NCBI GenBank assembly: GCA_031267235.1
Contig: JAIRZM010000003.1
Coordinates: forward strand, 1 to 64,000
Source of the DNA: Holosporaceae bacterium
GTDB lineage: Bacteria; Pseudomonadota; Alphaproteobacteria; UBA3830
DNA length: 64,000 bases
Reading direction: 5' to 3'
Positions within the stretch are counted from its first letter, which is position 1, and each line of letters starts with the position of its first letter. A program made the translations under genes and the position numbers. The notes under the pieces were generated by a model. The model searched no databases. It saw only the letters and a list, made by a program, of their open reading frames with translations, and had not been told where the DNA came from. Positions 27,588-37,270 of the stretch are shown here, piece after piece.

Positions 27588-29660
27588 TTACCCCGCAGCC
27601 GGCGGCGGCAACATTGCAACCAATCTTATGGAGGCGGTCAACTCTTCCAATTGGAAATGAGGTCTCAGAAAAATGGTAGCCTTATAGGATCCTGGCTTTC
27701 CTGGGACATCAAAAACATCTATGCGAGCTTCTCTCAGAGGATACTTTGCCTTGAGCGTCTGACTAGCCGAATCGTTCAGCAGGACGTAGCTCGCTATCCA
27801 GTTATTTAGATAGAATGAAACATTATCTTTGGTGAGGAACGAGCCGATCTTGTCTCGCATGATAGATTTAATATAGTGAGCAAATCTCGAGGCTGCCAGC
27901 AGATATGGCAGGCGTGCACTTAAAGAAGCATTCGCATTGGCATCATCGGTATTGTAGATCTTTGTTCTCTGGGTTGTCTGACCACCAAAGAAAGCGGCAA
28001 AATCTGTTCCCTTGCTATGACATATTGACAAAAAGCCCATGCCAGACAATTCCTTCTCGCGCCGGTCTGTAATAGCTATTTCAGTCGGACATTTTAATGC
28101 AATGTCACCGTCTGTCGTCTTAAACGTGTAGGCGGGAAGTTGCTCCACAAGGCCTCCACCTTCAACTCCCCTGATAGCTGCCGGCCATTTGTACAGAGAA
28201 AACGCGTTCCCTATTCGCTGAGCCAGCACGAACGCAGCATTTCCCCAGCAAAATTGGCTGCTATCCGAACCATCTACGGATTCCACATAGTTCATGCCCT
28301 CTACCGGAAGCGTATCCGGTCCATAGGGCAATCTCATCAGAACCCGTGGCATAACCAGCGCAACATAGCGGGAATCCTCGCTGTCACGGAAGGAATTCCA
28401 CTTCATCATCTCGGTGCTCTCAAAGATTTTTGATATATCTCGGGGGCCAGTCAGCTGCGCAAAACTGTCCATATCAAATAATTTAGCATGGGCTGCCGCC
28501 ATAAATGGGGCGTGAGCCGCCGCCGCAACATTTGATATTTTTTCCAGCAATATCAAATCCTGAGCGCTTCGCGTAAATTCATAGCCGCCCACTAGACATG
28601 AATAGGGATGACCACCGAAGGTACCGTACTCTTCCTCGTATACCTTTTTGAATATTTGACTCTGATCAAATTCAATGGTGTGCTCAAGATCGTCCAAAAG
28701 CTCCTTTTTGGTGGCGTTTAGGACTCTTATTTTTAAATGAGGTCCGATGTCTATATTCATCACAAGATAATAGAGAGCTCGCCATGTTCCCTCCAGCGTT
28801 TGAAATGCCGGATGGTGTAAAATCTCGCTAATTTGCGCACTCAAGACGGCGTCAATGTCTGCAGTCAACCTCTCCACATAGGTAAGAGCATTTTTTATGG
28901 TGGTTAATTTCTCGGCTTCAATTTTAGCCAACAGTTCTATCAATATATTGCAGGCATATATTTCCGCCATCGGATCTCGAGCCAATTTTCCATCGACGAA
29001 CAACTCTTTTAGAATTTCTCTGGTCGCTTTGGCAGCGTCCGCCGGCGCCGGCGCTCCATTCGCCGGTGTGTCGGCCGCCGGAGGCGTTGCTGTGGCAGCA
29101 TCTTTGGTACCAGAACCCAAGGTAGTTGCAAAATCAGCTGTTATGGTTTGCTTATTGGCTTTCAGTAACACATCGATTTGCTGCTTGAGAGCTGCCTTTA
29201 GGTCAGCGTTTTCCACAACTTCCTTAATGCGCGCCTGAAGAACGTCGTTCCCCTCCAGCTTTACAACAAGATCATTGAGCCTTATTCTGGAATTATAAAT
29301 TTTGTTCAGCTTTGGCACCTGTTGTGCAATGCTGATGGGGGCAAAATCGTCTATGCATTTAAAAAATAGCTCGACACTTAAACCGTCCGCACCATCGCCC
29401 AGAGTGTTTTTTACCTGAAAAATTAACCTTGAATTTATGGAAGTCATAAATTCTGGAAAATTATCCCCATCAACTTCCACAAATTTTCTCAATTTGATCG
29501 GCGGTAGAGGGTTAACAGGCATCCCCGATAGATCGGCCATGACTCCAATGATAAACGGCAATTCTTTCATAACAATGGCATCACCGATTTCAACGTCATA
29601 GGTAATTTGTACTCGTGGAGAGCGAACTCTATCCAGAATATGTTGCGTACTTTCAGCCAT
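27588..29660 (-). CDS. tssBC: TssB-TssC fusion: complete type VI secretion contractile sheath in one polypeptide (TssB ~aa 1-170, Ala/Pro linker ~172-212, TssC ~213-690)
   Basis: N-terminus SPRVQITYDVEIGDAIVMKELPFIIGVMADLSG...LRKFVEVDGDNF matches TssB/VipA. C-terminal region LHHPAFQTLEGTWRALYYLV...KKVYEEEYGTFGGHPYSCLVGGYEF...RGVEGGGLVEQLP...LKCPTEIAITDRREKELSGMGF...RPHFQLEELTASIRLVAMLP matches TssC/VipB. No stop between them. Confidence 0.93.
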   Translation of the reverse strand: MAESTQHILDRVRSPRVQITYDVEIGDAIVMKELPFIIGVMADLSGMPVNPLPPIKLRKFVEVDGDNFPEFMTSINSRLIFQVKNTLGDGADGLSVELFFKCIDDFAPISIAQQVPKLNKIYNSRIRLNDLVVKLEGNDVLQARIKEVVENADLKAALKQQIDVLLKANKQTITADFATTLGSGTKDAATATPPAADTPANGAPAPADAAKATREILKELFVDGKLARDPMAEIYACNILIELLAKIEAEKLTTIKNALTYVERLTADIDAVLSAQISEILHHPAFQTLEGTWRALYYLVMNIDIGPHLKIRVLNATKKELLDDLEHTIEFDQSQIFKKVYEEEYGTFGGHPYSCLVGGYEFTRSAQDLILLEKISNVAAAAHAPFMAAAHAKLFDMDSFAQLTGPRDISKIFESTEMMKWNSFRDSEDSRYVALVMPRVLMRLPYGPDTLPVEGMNYVESVDGSDSSQFCWGNAAFVLAQRIGNAFSLYKWPAAIRGVEGGGLVEQLPAYTFKTTDGDIALKCPTEIAITDRREKELSGMGFLSICHSKGTDFAAFFGGQTTQRTKIYNTDDANANASLSARLPYLLAASRFAHYIKSIMRDKIGSFLTKDNVSFYLNNWIASYVLLNDSASQTLKAKYPLREARIDVFDVPGKPGSYKATIFLRPHFQLEELTASIRLVAMLPPPAAG

Positions 29661-29761
29661 TATAAATACCCTTAATCAAAATATGAGTGGTCGTTAAATG
29701 CAATTCCGACTCCCACACATCTTCTACAGTCTAAAACAAATTGATTTACAATACGTTAATT

Positions 29762-31705
29762 TTACAAAAAATTGTTTGGATCAATATCTATTTGAATTCT
29801 AATGTTTTTGGGTATTTTTTGAGAAAATATCCATCGTCTTATAACGTTATTTAGGGAAATTTTTTTTGAGGATTTGAGTAAAATTCGCCATCTTGTTCTT
29901 CCCCGAAGTAGAAAAAGTGGCGCCGGAGCCGGACCGTACATTTTTATGTTTTTGGGGCATGTTTTCCCTAAATCTTGAGCAATCTTTTCCGTCAATTCTT
30001 TGTTGGTGCCGGAAATTATAATCGCCGCAAATCTAAAAAATGGAGGCAATTCTCTTTCTCGACGAAATTTAATTTCCAGATCTATAAATTTTTTCAAATC
30101 ATTTAATTTTAAAGCGACGTAAAGCGAATGATCTGGATTAAATGTTTGTATCAAAATTTTCCCTGCCTTTTCTGCGCGCCCTGCTCTACCAGCAACCTGA
30201 CTGATGAGCTGATAGCTCTTTTCGGATGCGCGCAAATCTGCGCCATTTAGTCCAAGATCTCCGTCCACAACGCCCACTAAAGTTAGATTGGGGAAATGGT
30301 GTCCCTTCGCTAATATCTGGGTGCCAACGACAATATCCACTTCATTGGCGATAATTTTTTTGAACAGAGTCTCGCTGCTTGCTCCGGAGCCGATGGTATC
30401 GGAAGAAGCAATCTCGATGCGAGCATAGGGCAATTTTCCTCGAAGTTCCTCGAAAATTCTTTCTACCCCAGGACCGAAGGGAATATATGATTTTTTTTCG
30501 CCACAGTTACCGCAAACATCCGGAGGGTTCATTTTCTGACCGCAATAATGACATAGCAACTTATCCATATTCCGATGCTGCACCAACCAGGCGCTGCAAT
30601 TGGGGCAGACAATCTTTTCTCCACAGGACTGACACAGTGTTATGGGAGCATACCCGCGCCTATTCAGGTAAATTAAGCATTGCTCATTTCGTAACAAAGT
30701 GTTTTTTATTTCATTCAATAGAATCGGCGAAATAAACCCGTCAAATCTATTCTGTCGCATGTCGATCAGATTGACGGAGGGAGTTTGCGATGCTCCATAT
30801 CTGTTTTTAACTGACGCGTAGCCGTACTTGGATAGCTGAGCGTTCAATCGACTTTCCAGAGATGGAGTCGCCGATGATAAAATTACCGGAACTTTCTGCA
30901 AACTACCACGCACAACGGCCATGTCTCGGGCATTGTAAAATCCGCCTTCTTCCTGCTTGTAGGATGAGTCGTGTTCTTCATCAACAACTATCAATCCTAA
31001 ATTTTTAAATGGAAGGAAGAGCGCAGAACGAGCGCCGACCACAAGACACGGCTCTCCGGCTATGGCTCGGCGCCAAATCGACCTTCTGCTTCTAGCTCCA
31101 ACGCTGGAATTCCATATCATGGGGCGAAACCCAAAATACTTTTCGATGCGCCGAGATATTTGGCTTGTCAGCGCAATTTCTGGGAACAAAATCAGCGCCT
31201 GCTTACCCTGAGTCAGTTTATCGATAACTGCAGATAAATATATTTCTGTTTTGCCGGATCCGGTTATTCCATCCAATAGAAAAGAACCGCATACATTTTC
31301 TTTAACTTTATCATAGGCAAGACTTTGCTCGGAATTGAGCTCTATATTTTTAAAACCATTGAGATTTAACTCCGGCGGAGCGAAATCATCTTTGCTATTG
31401 GCTCTAAAAACCGTCTTCTCGGCCAGCATCATCTTCAGGACGCTTCCCAGAGAAATCAGATTATAGGAAGATACCCAACGCAAAAATTCATAATTTTTGA
31501 CTCCAATGTTGAAATTTAAAACGGTGGATATTTCCTTCAATTTTCTATCGGAGCTAACAGGATCGCCGGTTACTAGGCCAATAACTTTTCTCTTCCCGAA
31601 AGGAATTTCAACCAGATCGCCAATTTCCAAATTTTCTTCCGACAGATATGAAAAACTGCCCTCTACGGGTACCGAAGGAAGGACTGATACAACGCCTGCG
31701 TTCAT
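29762..31705 (-). CDS. priA: Primosomal replication helicase PriA
   Basis: LLDGITGSGKTEIYL, VVDEEHDSSYKQEEGGFYNARDMAVVR, Cys-rich zinc module CQSCGEKIVCPNCSAWLVQH...CHYCGQKMNPPDVCGNCG. Confidence 0.96.
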   Translation of the reverse strand: MNAGVVSVLPSVPVEGSFSYLSEENLEIGDLVEIPFGKRKVIGLVTGDPVSSDRKLKEISTVLNFNIGVKNYEFLRWVSSYNLISLGSVLKMMLAEKTVFRANSKDDFAPPELNLNGFKNIELNSEQSLAYDKVKENVCGSFLLDGITGSGKTEIYLSAVIDKLTQGKQALILFPEIALTSQISRRIEKYFGFRPMIWNSSVGARSRRSIWRRAIAGEPCLVVGARSALFLPFKNLGLIVVDEEHDSSYKQEEGGFYNARDMAVVRGSLQKVPVILSSATPSLESRLNAQLSKYGYASVKNRYGASQTPSVNLIDMRQNRFDGFISPILLNEIKNTLLRNEQCLIYLNRRGYAPITLCQSCGEKIVCPNCSAWLVQHRNMDKLLCHYCGQKMNPPDVCGNCGEKKSYIPFGPGVERIFEELRGKLPYARIEIASSDTIGSGASSETLFKKIIANEVDIVVGTQILAKGHHFPNLTLVGVVDGDLGLNGADLRASEKSYQLISQVAGRAGRAEKAGKILIQTFNPDHSLYVALKLNDLKKFIDLEIKFRRERELPPFFRFAAIIISGTNKELTEKIAQDLGKTCPKNIKMYGPAPAPLFLLRGRTRWRILLKSSKKISLNNVIRRWIFSQKIPKNIRIQIDIDPNNFL

Positions 31706-31908
31706 TAATCAAGATTTCGTCTAAATAATATTTTTGACTTCACAATATACGGTTTTATGTTTTTTTCAATCTCCTTTTTATTTTCCCACTAAGTGCCGGA
31801 GAGCAATTTTTGATTTGCCTTGGAGGGATTGTCCGCTAGAATATGTACCATTTATACACTCAGATCAAAAAAATGAAATCCAGCATTTATTTTTTAATTT
31901 TAAATGAT

Positions 31909-32367
31909 CTATTGGCTTTTCGTCGACACTGGAAGATACAGTACCATCAGCAAAGCGTCTTGAAATTCATGTTTTGTGCGATAGTAGTCAGGTCGCCGTG
32001 AAATTTTCTCAAATCCAACAGATTCATATAGTCTGATTGCTTCAAGGTTGTTCTCCGGTACTTCCAGGAATGTTTTTCCCACTCCTTGATCGAGCAAATG
32101 ATTCATCAGGCCCAACAGAAGGCATTTTCCTAAACCTTGGCGGCGAAATTCTGGCAAAATGCAAAAGGTAATTATCTCGGCCTCATCGAGGACAACATTC
32201 GCTACTCCGAATCCACGGATAATGGCTCCATCTTCCTCAACAAAGGCAATGGCGCACTTTTGAAGAAGTATATTGCGGAAGCTTTTTTCACTCCAGCCAT
32301 CAGCAAAGCAACGTCGATGGATTTCTGCCAGCAACGGAGAGTATTTTTCTGAAATCTCTCTAATCAT
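31909..32367 (-). CDS. rimI: Ribosomal protein alanine N-acetyltransferase (GNAT)
   Basis: FCILPEFRRQGLGKCLL acetyl-CoA motif, FLEVPENNLEAIRLYESVGFEKISRRPDYY. Confidence 0.88.
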   Translation of the reverse strand: MIREISEKYSPLLAEIHRRCFADGWSEKSFRNILLQKCAIAFVEEDGAIIRGFGVANVVLDEAEIITFCILPEFRRQGLGKCLLLGLMNHLLDQGVGKTFLEVPENNLEAIRLYESVGFEKISRRPDYYRTKHEFQDALLMVLYLPVSTKSQ

Positions 32368-33494
32368 GCGAAGTATTTTTTGAGAAACGCCAGATATATT
32401 TTTTCAAGTTTTTGCAAATCGGCTATCTTTATTCTTTCATTTTTTTGATGCATTGTGGCGTCCAGTGGTCCAAATTCGATTACATTGCAATGGCGCGCCA
32501 TATGACGACCGTCCGAAGTGCCTCCGGCCGCTGAAAACGTCGGATCGATGTTGGCGGTTTCTCTTATGGCTTCCGATAGCAGCACTTTGAGTTCTTTATT
32601 GCAACAGTAATAGGATTCTCCAGATACATTGAAATCTAAATAAATTTCAAACGCTTTAGCTTCTTTCAGAAGGATTTGTTTTATGCTGTCAGAGTTATAG
32701 TCGCCACCGAAGCGAATGTTTAGATTGGCGGAAGATTTGTCTGGCACCACATTGGTGGCATAGTTGTTGGTAAACAGCAGCGTAGGCTCCAAATTAGTCG
32801 GAGGAAATCTTTTATCCTCATGTTTCCACTCATAATTCAGCATTTTCACGATATAGCGACACAGATCAGCAAGAGAATTTCTGTAATTCTCCGGATAGGC
32901 GGAGTGCCCCTGCTTCCCATTGGATTTTACGGAGACATTCATGCTGCCGCGGTGTCCGAGGAAAATTCTATCTCCGAGAACTTTGTCGGATGATGGTTCT
33001 CCCACCAAACAATCGTGCGGCGTATATTCATTATCGACCATCCATTCGAGTAGGGATAGAGTTCCTTCCGGAGATCCGACTTCCTCGTCTCCGGTTATGA
33101 AAAACTCAATACTTCCGTCAAATTTTTGTCTTACAAATTGTTGAACTGCGCAGCAAAAAGCAGAAATTCCGCCCTTCATATCTATTGCGCCGCGACCAAT
33201 TAGGAATCCATCTTTCGGGAGCGCTGCAAATGGATCCACTTCCCAATTATCCCCCGGAGGCGTTACGTCCGTATGCCCTAAAAATCCCAAAGTTCTTTTT
33301 CCGGAACTGCCGTATTTTGCAAACAAATTTTTTATCGAATTTGAGCTATCCGGAGATGAAAAAGTTAAAATAGTCGTTTCAAATCCAATGGATCGCAGGA
33401 AAGAAGATATCTGTTCTAGAGCTCCATCATCAGCGGGAGTAACGCTTTTGCATTTTATTAAATCCGAGCAGAGGGAAATTACGTTTATGGTCAT
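32364..33494 (-). CDS. dapE: Succinyl-diaminopimelate desuccinylase
   Basis: GFLGHTDVTPPGDNWEVDPF, RGAIDMKGGISAF, GDEEVGSPEGT; ATG overlaps the dapD stop. Confidence 0.95.
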   Translation of the reverse strand: MTINVISLCSDLIKCKSVTPADDGALEQISSFLRSIGFETTILTFSSPDSSNSIKNLFAKYGSSGKRTLGFLGHTDVTPPGDNWEVDPFAALPKDGFLIGRGAIDMKGGISAFCCAVQQFVRQKFDGSIEFFITGDEEVGSPEGTLSLLEWMVDNEYTPHDCLVGEPSSDKVLGDRIFLGHRGSMNVSVKSNGKQGHSAYPENYRNSLADLCRYIVKMLNYEWKHEDKRFPPTNLEPTLLFTNNYATNVVPDKSSANLNIRFGGDYNSDSIKQILLKEAKAFEIYLDFNVSGESYYCCNKELKVLLSEAIRETANIDPTFSAAGGTSDGRHMARHCNVIEFGPLDATMHQKNERIKIADLQKLEKIYLAFLKKYFA

Positions 33495-34285
33495 GGCAAT
33501 CTCAATATTTCGTTTATAGATGTTTTTTGGCGTGTTCTTTCGTCTAGGTGTTTCACTATTATGGCACAAGATAAATTTGCATTTTCGGATGCGTATGTGC
33601 CCGGAACCACCACCGCATAGGGAGGAATTTTTCCGTAGGAAATCTCTCCGGTTTTTTTATCCAAAATTTTTATGGAAGATGTGAGGATTGTGCCTGCTCC
33701 CAGAACAGCTCCTTCGCCGATGATTGCTCCCTCAGTCACGCAGCTACGCACTCCAATGAAACATCCGTCCTCCACGATTACGGGAGTCGCCTGCAGTGGC
33801 TCCAACACTCCGCCGATGCTTACCCCGTCTGAAATATGGCAATTTTTCCCAATTTGGGCGCAGCTTCCCACCAGCGCGTTGGTATCCACCATCGTTCCTT
33901 CGTCAACGTAGGCTCCAACGTTCACGAAACTTGGCATCAGGATGACGGATTTTGCGATATAGGCCGAGTAGCGCACCAAACTCCCGGGAACGGCGCGAAA
34001 TCCCGCTTCCAGAAAATTAGCTTCGGACCAATTTTTGGTTTTCAGAGGTACTTTATCGAAAAATTCACATTCATTTCCATGGATGATTTCGGATTTCCTA
34101 TGCTTAAAAAACAGCAGAATCGCCTTCTTTAGATACTCGTTCGTCTTCCATTGTTCATTTATTTTTTGCGCGATGCGCAACTTTCCGCAATTTAAACTTT
34201 CCATGGCCTCTTGAACACAGGAAATATCATCCTCTTGACCATTCCACAGCTTTTCAATTCTGCTTTCTAAACTCTCCATCTCCAT
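33491..34285 (-). CDS. dapD: 2,3,4,5-tetrahydropyridine-2,6-dicarboxylate N-succinyltransferase
   Basis: MPSFVNVGAYVDEGTMVDTNALVGSCAQIGKNCHISDGVSIGGVLEPLQATPVIVEDGCFIG left-handed beta-helix. Confidence 0.97.
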   Translation of the reverse strand: MEMESLESRIEKLWNGQEDDISCVQEAMESLNCGKLRIAQKINEQWKTNEYLKKAILLFFKHRKSEIIHGNECEFFDKVPLKTKNWSEANFLEAGFRAVPGSLVRYSAYIAKSVILMPSFVNVGAYVDEGTMVDTNALVGSCAQIGKNCHISDGVSIGGVLEPLQATPVIVEDGCFIGVRSCVTEGAIIGEGAVLGAGTILTSSIKILDKKTGEISYGKIPPYAVVVPGTYASENANLSCAIIVKHLDERTRQKTSINEILRLP

Positions 34286-34304
34286 GCACTATCGTTCATG
34301 CGTT

Positions 34305-35510
34305 CTATACAAATTCACGTTTCTGGAATCGAATTTTTATTCCATTCGTTATCTTTTGAAAGATTATAACAAAAAGATTGTTGGCCGTGACATTGCCGGC
34401 GGTGGCCAATGGATCCATGACTCCATAGAAGGCTACAATAAATGCTATCATGCTGTCGTCAAATCCCAAAAACTTCTTTAAAACTGGAATCGTTACCACA
34501 ATTGTTCCGCTGGGCACGCCTCCGCCGGCAAATTTGTTCAGGACAAAAAATATACCAAACATGATAAAATTCTCGACGCTTGGCAGTGGATGATTAAAGG
34601 CTAACATTACCAGCATAGCCATGATCGGAACCAATATGGTATCTCCCAGCATATGAAAATTTAGAGTCAAAGGCATTACGGCATTTGCCAGCATCTTATC
34701 GCCGGTGTTTTTTCCGGCGGCTTCCAGAGACAATGGCAGAGCTGCGGCACTAGACATGGAGCTAAAGGCGGCTAGCATTGCCGGAAAAATGTTCTTTGTG
34801 ACTCTAACAATTTCTTTCCATTGAAAGGACGTTGCAACCATTAGCCATAGAATTAGGTAGCAGAGCAAAAATTCACACATCATGGCGCAAACGCGAAAAT
34901 TATGCTCCACGAAGCCTGTCATTCTACCTTCAGCGCACAATTTCAACAAAAATCCTCCCACAAACAACGGCAGCAGAGGAATGAAGATTTTTTTCATAAA
35001 CTTCAGGATCAAATCATGGGCGAATTTCACGATCGCGGAGGCATATTTATGGGGATATATGGAATTGGCAAAACCGACAACGACTCCCACCAGCAGAGCC
35101 GTGCCAGACTCTGCAATGGGAGGAAAATGGATGTGAAAAAATGGCTGTAAATAAGTGGCGTTGCCTCCGATGCAACTGGTTTTTAGCTCAGACAACAGGA
35201 AGAACCCAATGCCTCCGGAGACTAAAATATTCAAAAAATTAGACAGGAAAATCATTGCCATTAGTCCCAGCACAAAAAACATTCCGCCTCGTGGAATGGA
35301 CGACAGTGCTGTAGCAATGAAACTAAAAAGTAAAAATGGCAAAATAAAAGTAAGCGTTTCTTTGAGAAAAATGCTTATGGTCAGGAAAAACCTAATGGTT
35401 TCATCGGATAATTGAGAATGGAAACTGGAGGCCATAACCATCACAAATATCAGCTGTACCAGAGGATTAAAGACAATCTTATGCAACATCTTTACTCTAA
35501 ACACATTCAC
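34305..35510 (-). CDS. Dicarboxylate/amino acid:cation symporter (DAACS/SLC1 family)
   Basis: Polytopic; AAFSSMSSAAALPLSLEAAGKN, NFHMLGDTILVPIMAML, GTIVVTIPVLKKFLGF. Start may be internal. Confidence 0.82.
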   Translation of the reverse strand: MNVFRVKMLHKIVFNPLVQLIFVMVMASSFHSQLSDETIRFFLTISIFLKETLTFILPFLLFSFIATALSSIPRGGMFFVLGLMAMIFLSNFLNILVSGGIGFFLLSELKTSCIGGNATYLQPFFHIHFPPIAESGTALLVGVVVGFANSIYPHKYASAIVKFAHDLILKFMKKIFIPLLPLFVGGFLLKLCAEGRMTGFVEHNFRVCAMMCEFLLCYLILWLMVATSFQWKEIVRVTKNIFPAMLAAFSSMSSAAALPLSLEAAGKNTGDKMLANAVMPLTLNFHMLGDTILVPIMAMLVMLAFNHPLPSVENFIMFGIFFVLNKFAGGGVPSGTIVVTIPVLKKFLGFDDSMIAFIVAFYGVMDPLATAGNVTANNLFVIIFQKITNGIKIRFQKREFV

Positions 35511-35530
35511 GGTATATACCTTTCTTGTTT

Positions 35531-35980
35531 CTATTTTTCGGAGGAGGAGAAAATGAATTTTCCCAGTAGAGATTCAAGATCCAGCGGACCGGAAGTGTCT
35601 TCTATCTCGTCACCGGGGTTAAAAAATTCCTTGCTGCCGCCTGGAGTGATGGACAGATACTTGCCGCCGAAAAGACCCTCGCTGGCCACATTTGCGCTGC
35701 TGTCATTGGGGAGCTTGACTTTTTCCGACACGTAAAATTTTACAACCGCAAAGAATGAAGATGGATCCAATTCCAGGCTGGCCACCTTACCAACTCTAAC
35801 TCCACTGATTTTTACATCAATGCCCTCGGCCAAACCGTCTGCTCTGTCGAATTTTGCTATTAAGTAATATCCGTCCATGCCTTTCCAACTGGATCTGCTG
35901 TATACGTAATGAAAAAAGAAGATAGCCACCAGCAGAACCAAGGTTCCCACAATAGTTTCGAACGAACGACCCTTTTCCAT
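35531..35980 (-). CDS. mlaD: MCE-domain lipid transport protein MlaD
   Basis: Single N-terminal TM, MCE domain YYLIAKFDRADGLAEGIDVKISGVRVGKVASLELDP. Confidence 0.88.
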   Translation of the reverse strand: MEKGRSFETIVGTLVLLVAIFFFHYVYSRSSWKGMDGYYLIAKFDRADGLAEGIDVKISGVRVGKVASLELDPSSFFAVVKFYVSEKVKLPNDSSANVASEGLFGGKYLSITPGGSKEFFNPGDEIEDTSGPLDLESLLGKFIFSSSEK

Positions 35981-35998
35981 GATTACTTTCCGCAATTC

Positions 35999-36739
35999 CT
36001 ACAAATACTGTCCTCCGTTTACGCTCAGCAGCGTTCCAGTGATGAAAGAGGCGTCATCGCTCACCAAAAACAAAACAGCACTCGCAACTTCCTCAACCTT
36101 TCCAAATCTACCGATGGGAATTCCCGCGATGATCTCCTCCCTTATATCACCTTTCAGAATGTCTGTCATCTCCGTCGCTATATAGCCTGGAACGACAGCG
36201 TTTACCGTGATATTTTTGGCGGCAGACTCCAGCGCCAAAGTTTTGGTAAACCCTAGCACGCCGGCTTTAGCAGCGGAATAATTCGCCTGTCCTACTTGAC
36301 CTTTTAGGGCATTCACGGAGCTGATGTTTACAATGCGACCAAACCCTCGAGACCTCATGGATGGAACGACGCATCTGCACATGTTGAAGACAGAATTCAA
36401 ATTTGTGTTAACGACCTTATTCCAATCTTCCGGAAGCATTTTGTGCAGCATAGCGTCCTTGGTAATTCCTGCATTATTTATCAAAATATCCACGGGACCG
36501 CCCAGGGTAGCGCAAACTTTCTCAATTCCGACAGCACAGGATTCATAATCCGCAACGTTCCAGGAAAAAATTTCTATTCCCGTTTCCCGAGAAAACTTTT
36601 CTGCTGCCGCATTGTTGCTTTGATAAACTGCGGCCACAGCATAGTCGGCATTTTTTAGAGCTCCGGAGATAGAGGCGCCAATGCCTCTGGTTCCGCCAGT
36701 CACCAGCGCTATTCTCTGAGTCACATCGTACCTCCGCAA
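35999..36739 (-). CDS. fabG: 3-oxoacyl-ACP reductase FabG
   Basis: TGGTRGIGASI, NNAGITKDAMLHKM, NISSVNALKGQVGQANYSAAKAGVLGFTKTLA. Confidence 0.96.
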   Translation of the reverse strand: MRRYDVTQRIALVTGGTRGIGASISGALKNADYAVAAVYQSNNAAAEKFSRETGIEIFSWNVADYESCAVGIEKVCATLGGPVDILINNAGITKDAMLHKMLPEDWNKVVNTNLNSVFNMCRCVVPSMRSRGFGRIVNISSVNALKGQVGQANYSAAKAGVLGFTKTLALESAAKNITVNAVVPGYIATEMTDILKGDIREEIIAGIPIGRFGKVEEVASAVLFLVSDDASFITGTLLSVNGGQYL

Positions 36740-36828
36740 TTTAGAATCTACATTAGTAACAGTTTAAACCTCGGCAAGTAAAAATCAACAGCAATCCATC
36801 CTGCTACATTACAGCCGTTTCACAAAAA

Positions 36829-36865
36829 AAGAGCTACGTGCGGAAAATCTGCATACGTAGTTCTT
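36829..36865 (-). terminator. Rho-independent terminator
   Basis: Minus strand AAGAACTACGT...ACGTAGCTCTT followed by TTTTTTT. Confidence 0.65.
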
Positions 36866-36937
36866 GTCTGGGCATAGACTTCACTAAAGCTGTGCTCCGT
36901 CTACCGGCGATTGTGGATCCCGAGATAAGAGGGTGGC

Positions 36938-37249
36938 TTAGGTAACTTCTCCATCCATTTGTATTACTTTTATTTGAGAAAAATAGTTTTTTGAAAGAAA
37001 ATTATTCACTTTAATCAAAATATGAAGAGATTCATGTTGAATTTCCAGGCCACATCCCTTGAGAGTTTTTAAAACTAAAACATTGTTGCTGCCGGCATGG
37101 ATCACTTTATGGGGAATCGACATGGATGCGATATGCTTTCCCACAATTTCAGTCCAGTTTGTGAAAATCTCCAAATAAATCGGCCTGTTTTTAATATTAT
37201 CCACAAGAACTTTTGCGATATCTCCGATCGCCAGTGATCCACTGCTCAT
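36938..37249 (-). CDS. DUF721-like (DciA-like) small protein
   Basis: WTEIVGKHIASMSIPHKVI...LVLKT...LEIQHE...LI resembles the DUF721 pattern; weak by eye. Confidence 0.5.
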   Translation of the reverse strand: MSSGSLAIGDIAKVLVDNIKNRPIYLEIFTNWTEIVGKHIASMSIPHKVIHAGSNNVLVLKTLKGCGLEIQHESLHILIKVNNFLSKNYFSQIKVIQMDGEVT

Positions 37250-37270
37250 TGAGACTTTCCCGCCATATTT

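Noticed and set aside
28897-29238. Antisense 113-aa Ala-rich ORF opposite the TssBC linker
   Set aside because: Low-complexity complement of the GC-rich linker; no independent evidence for coding.
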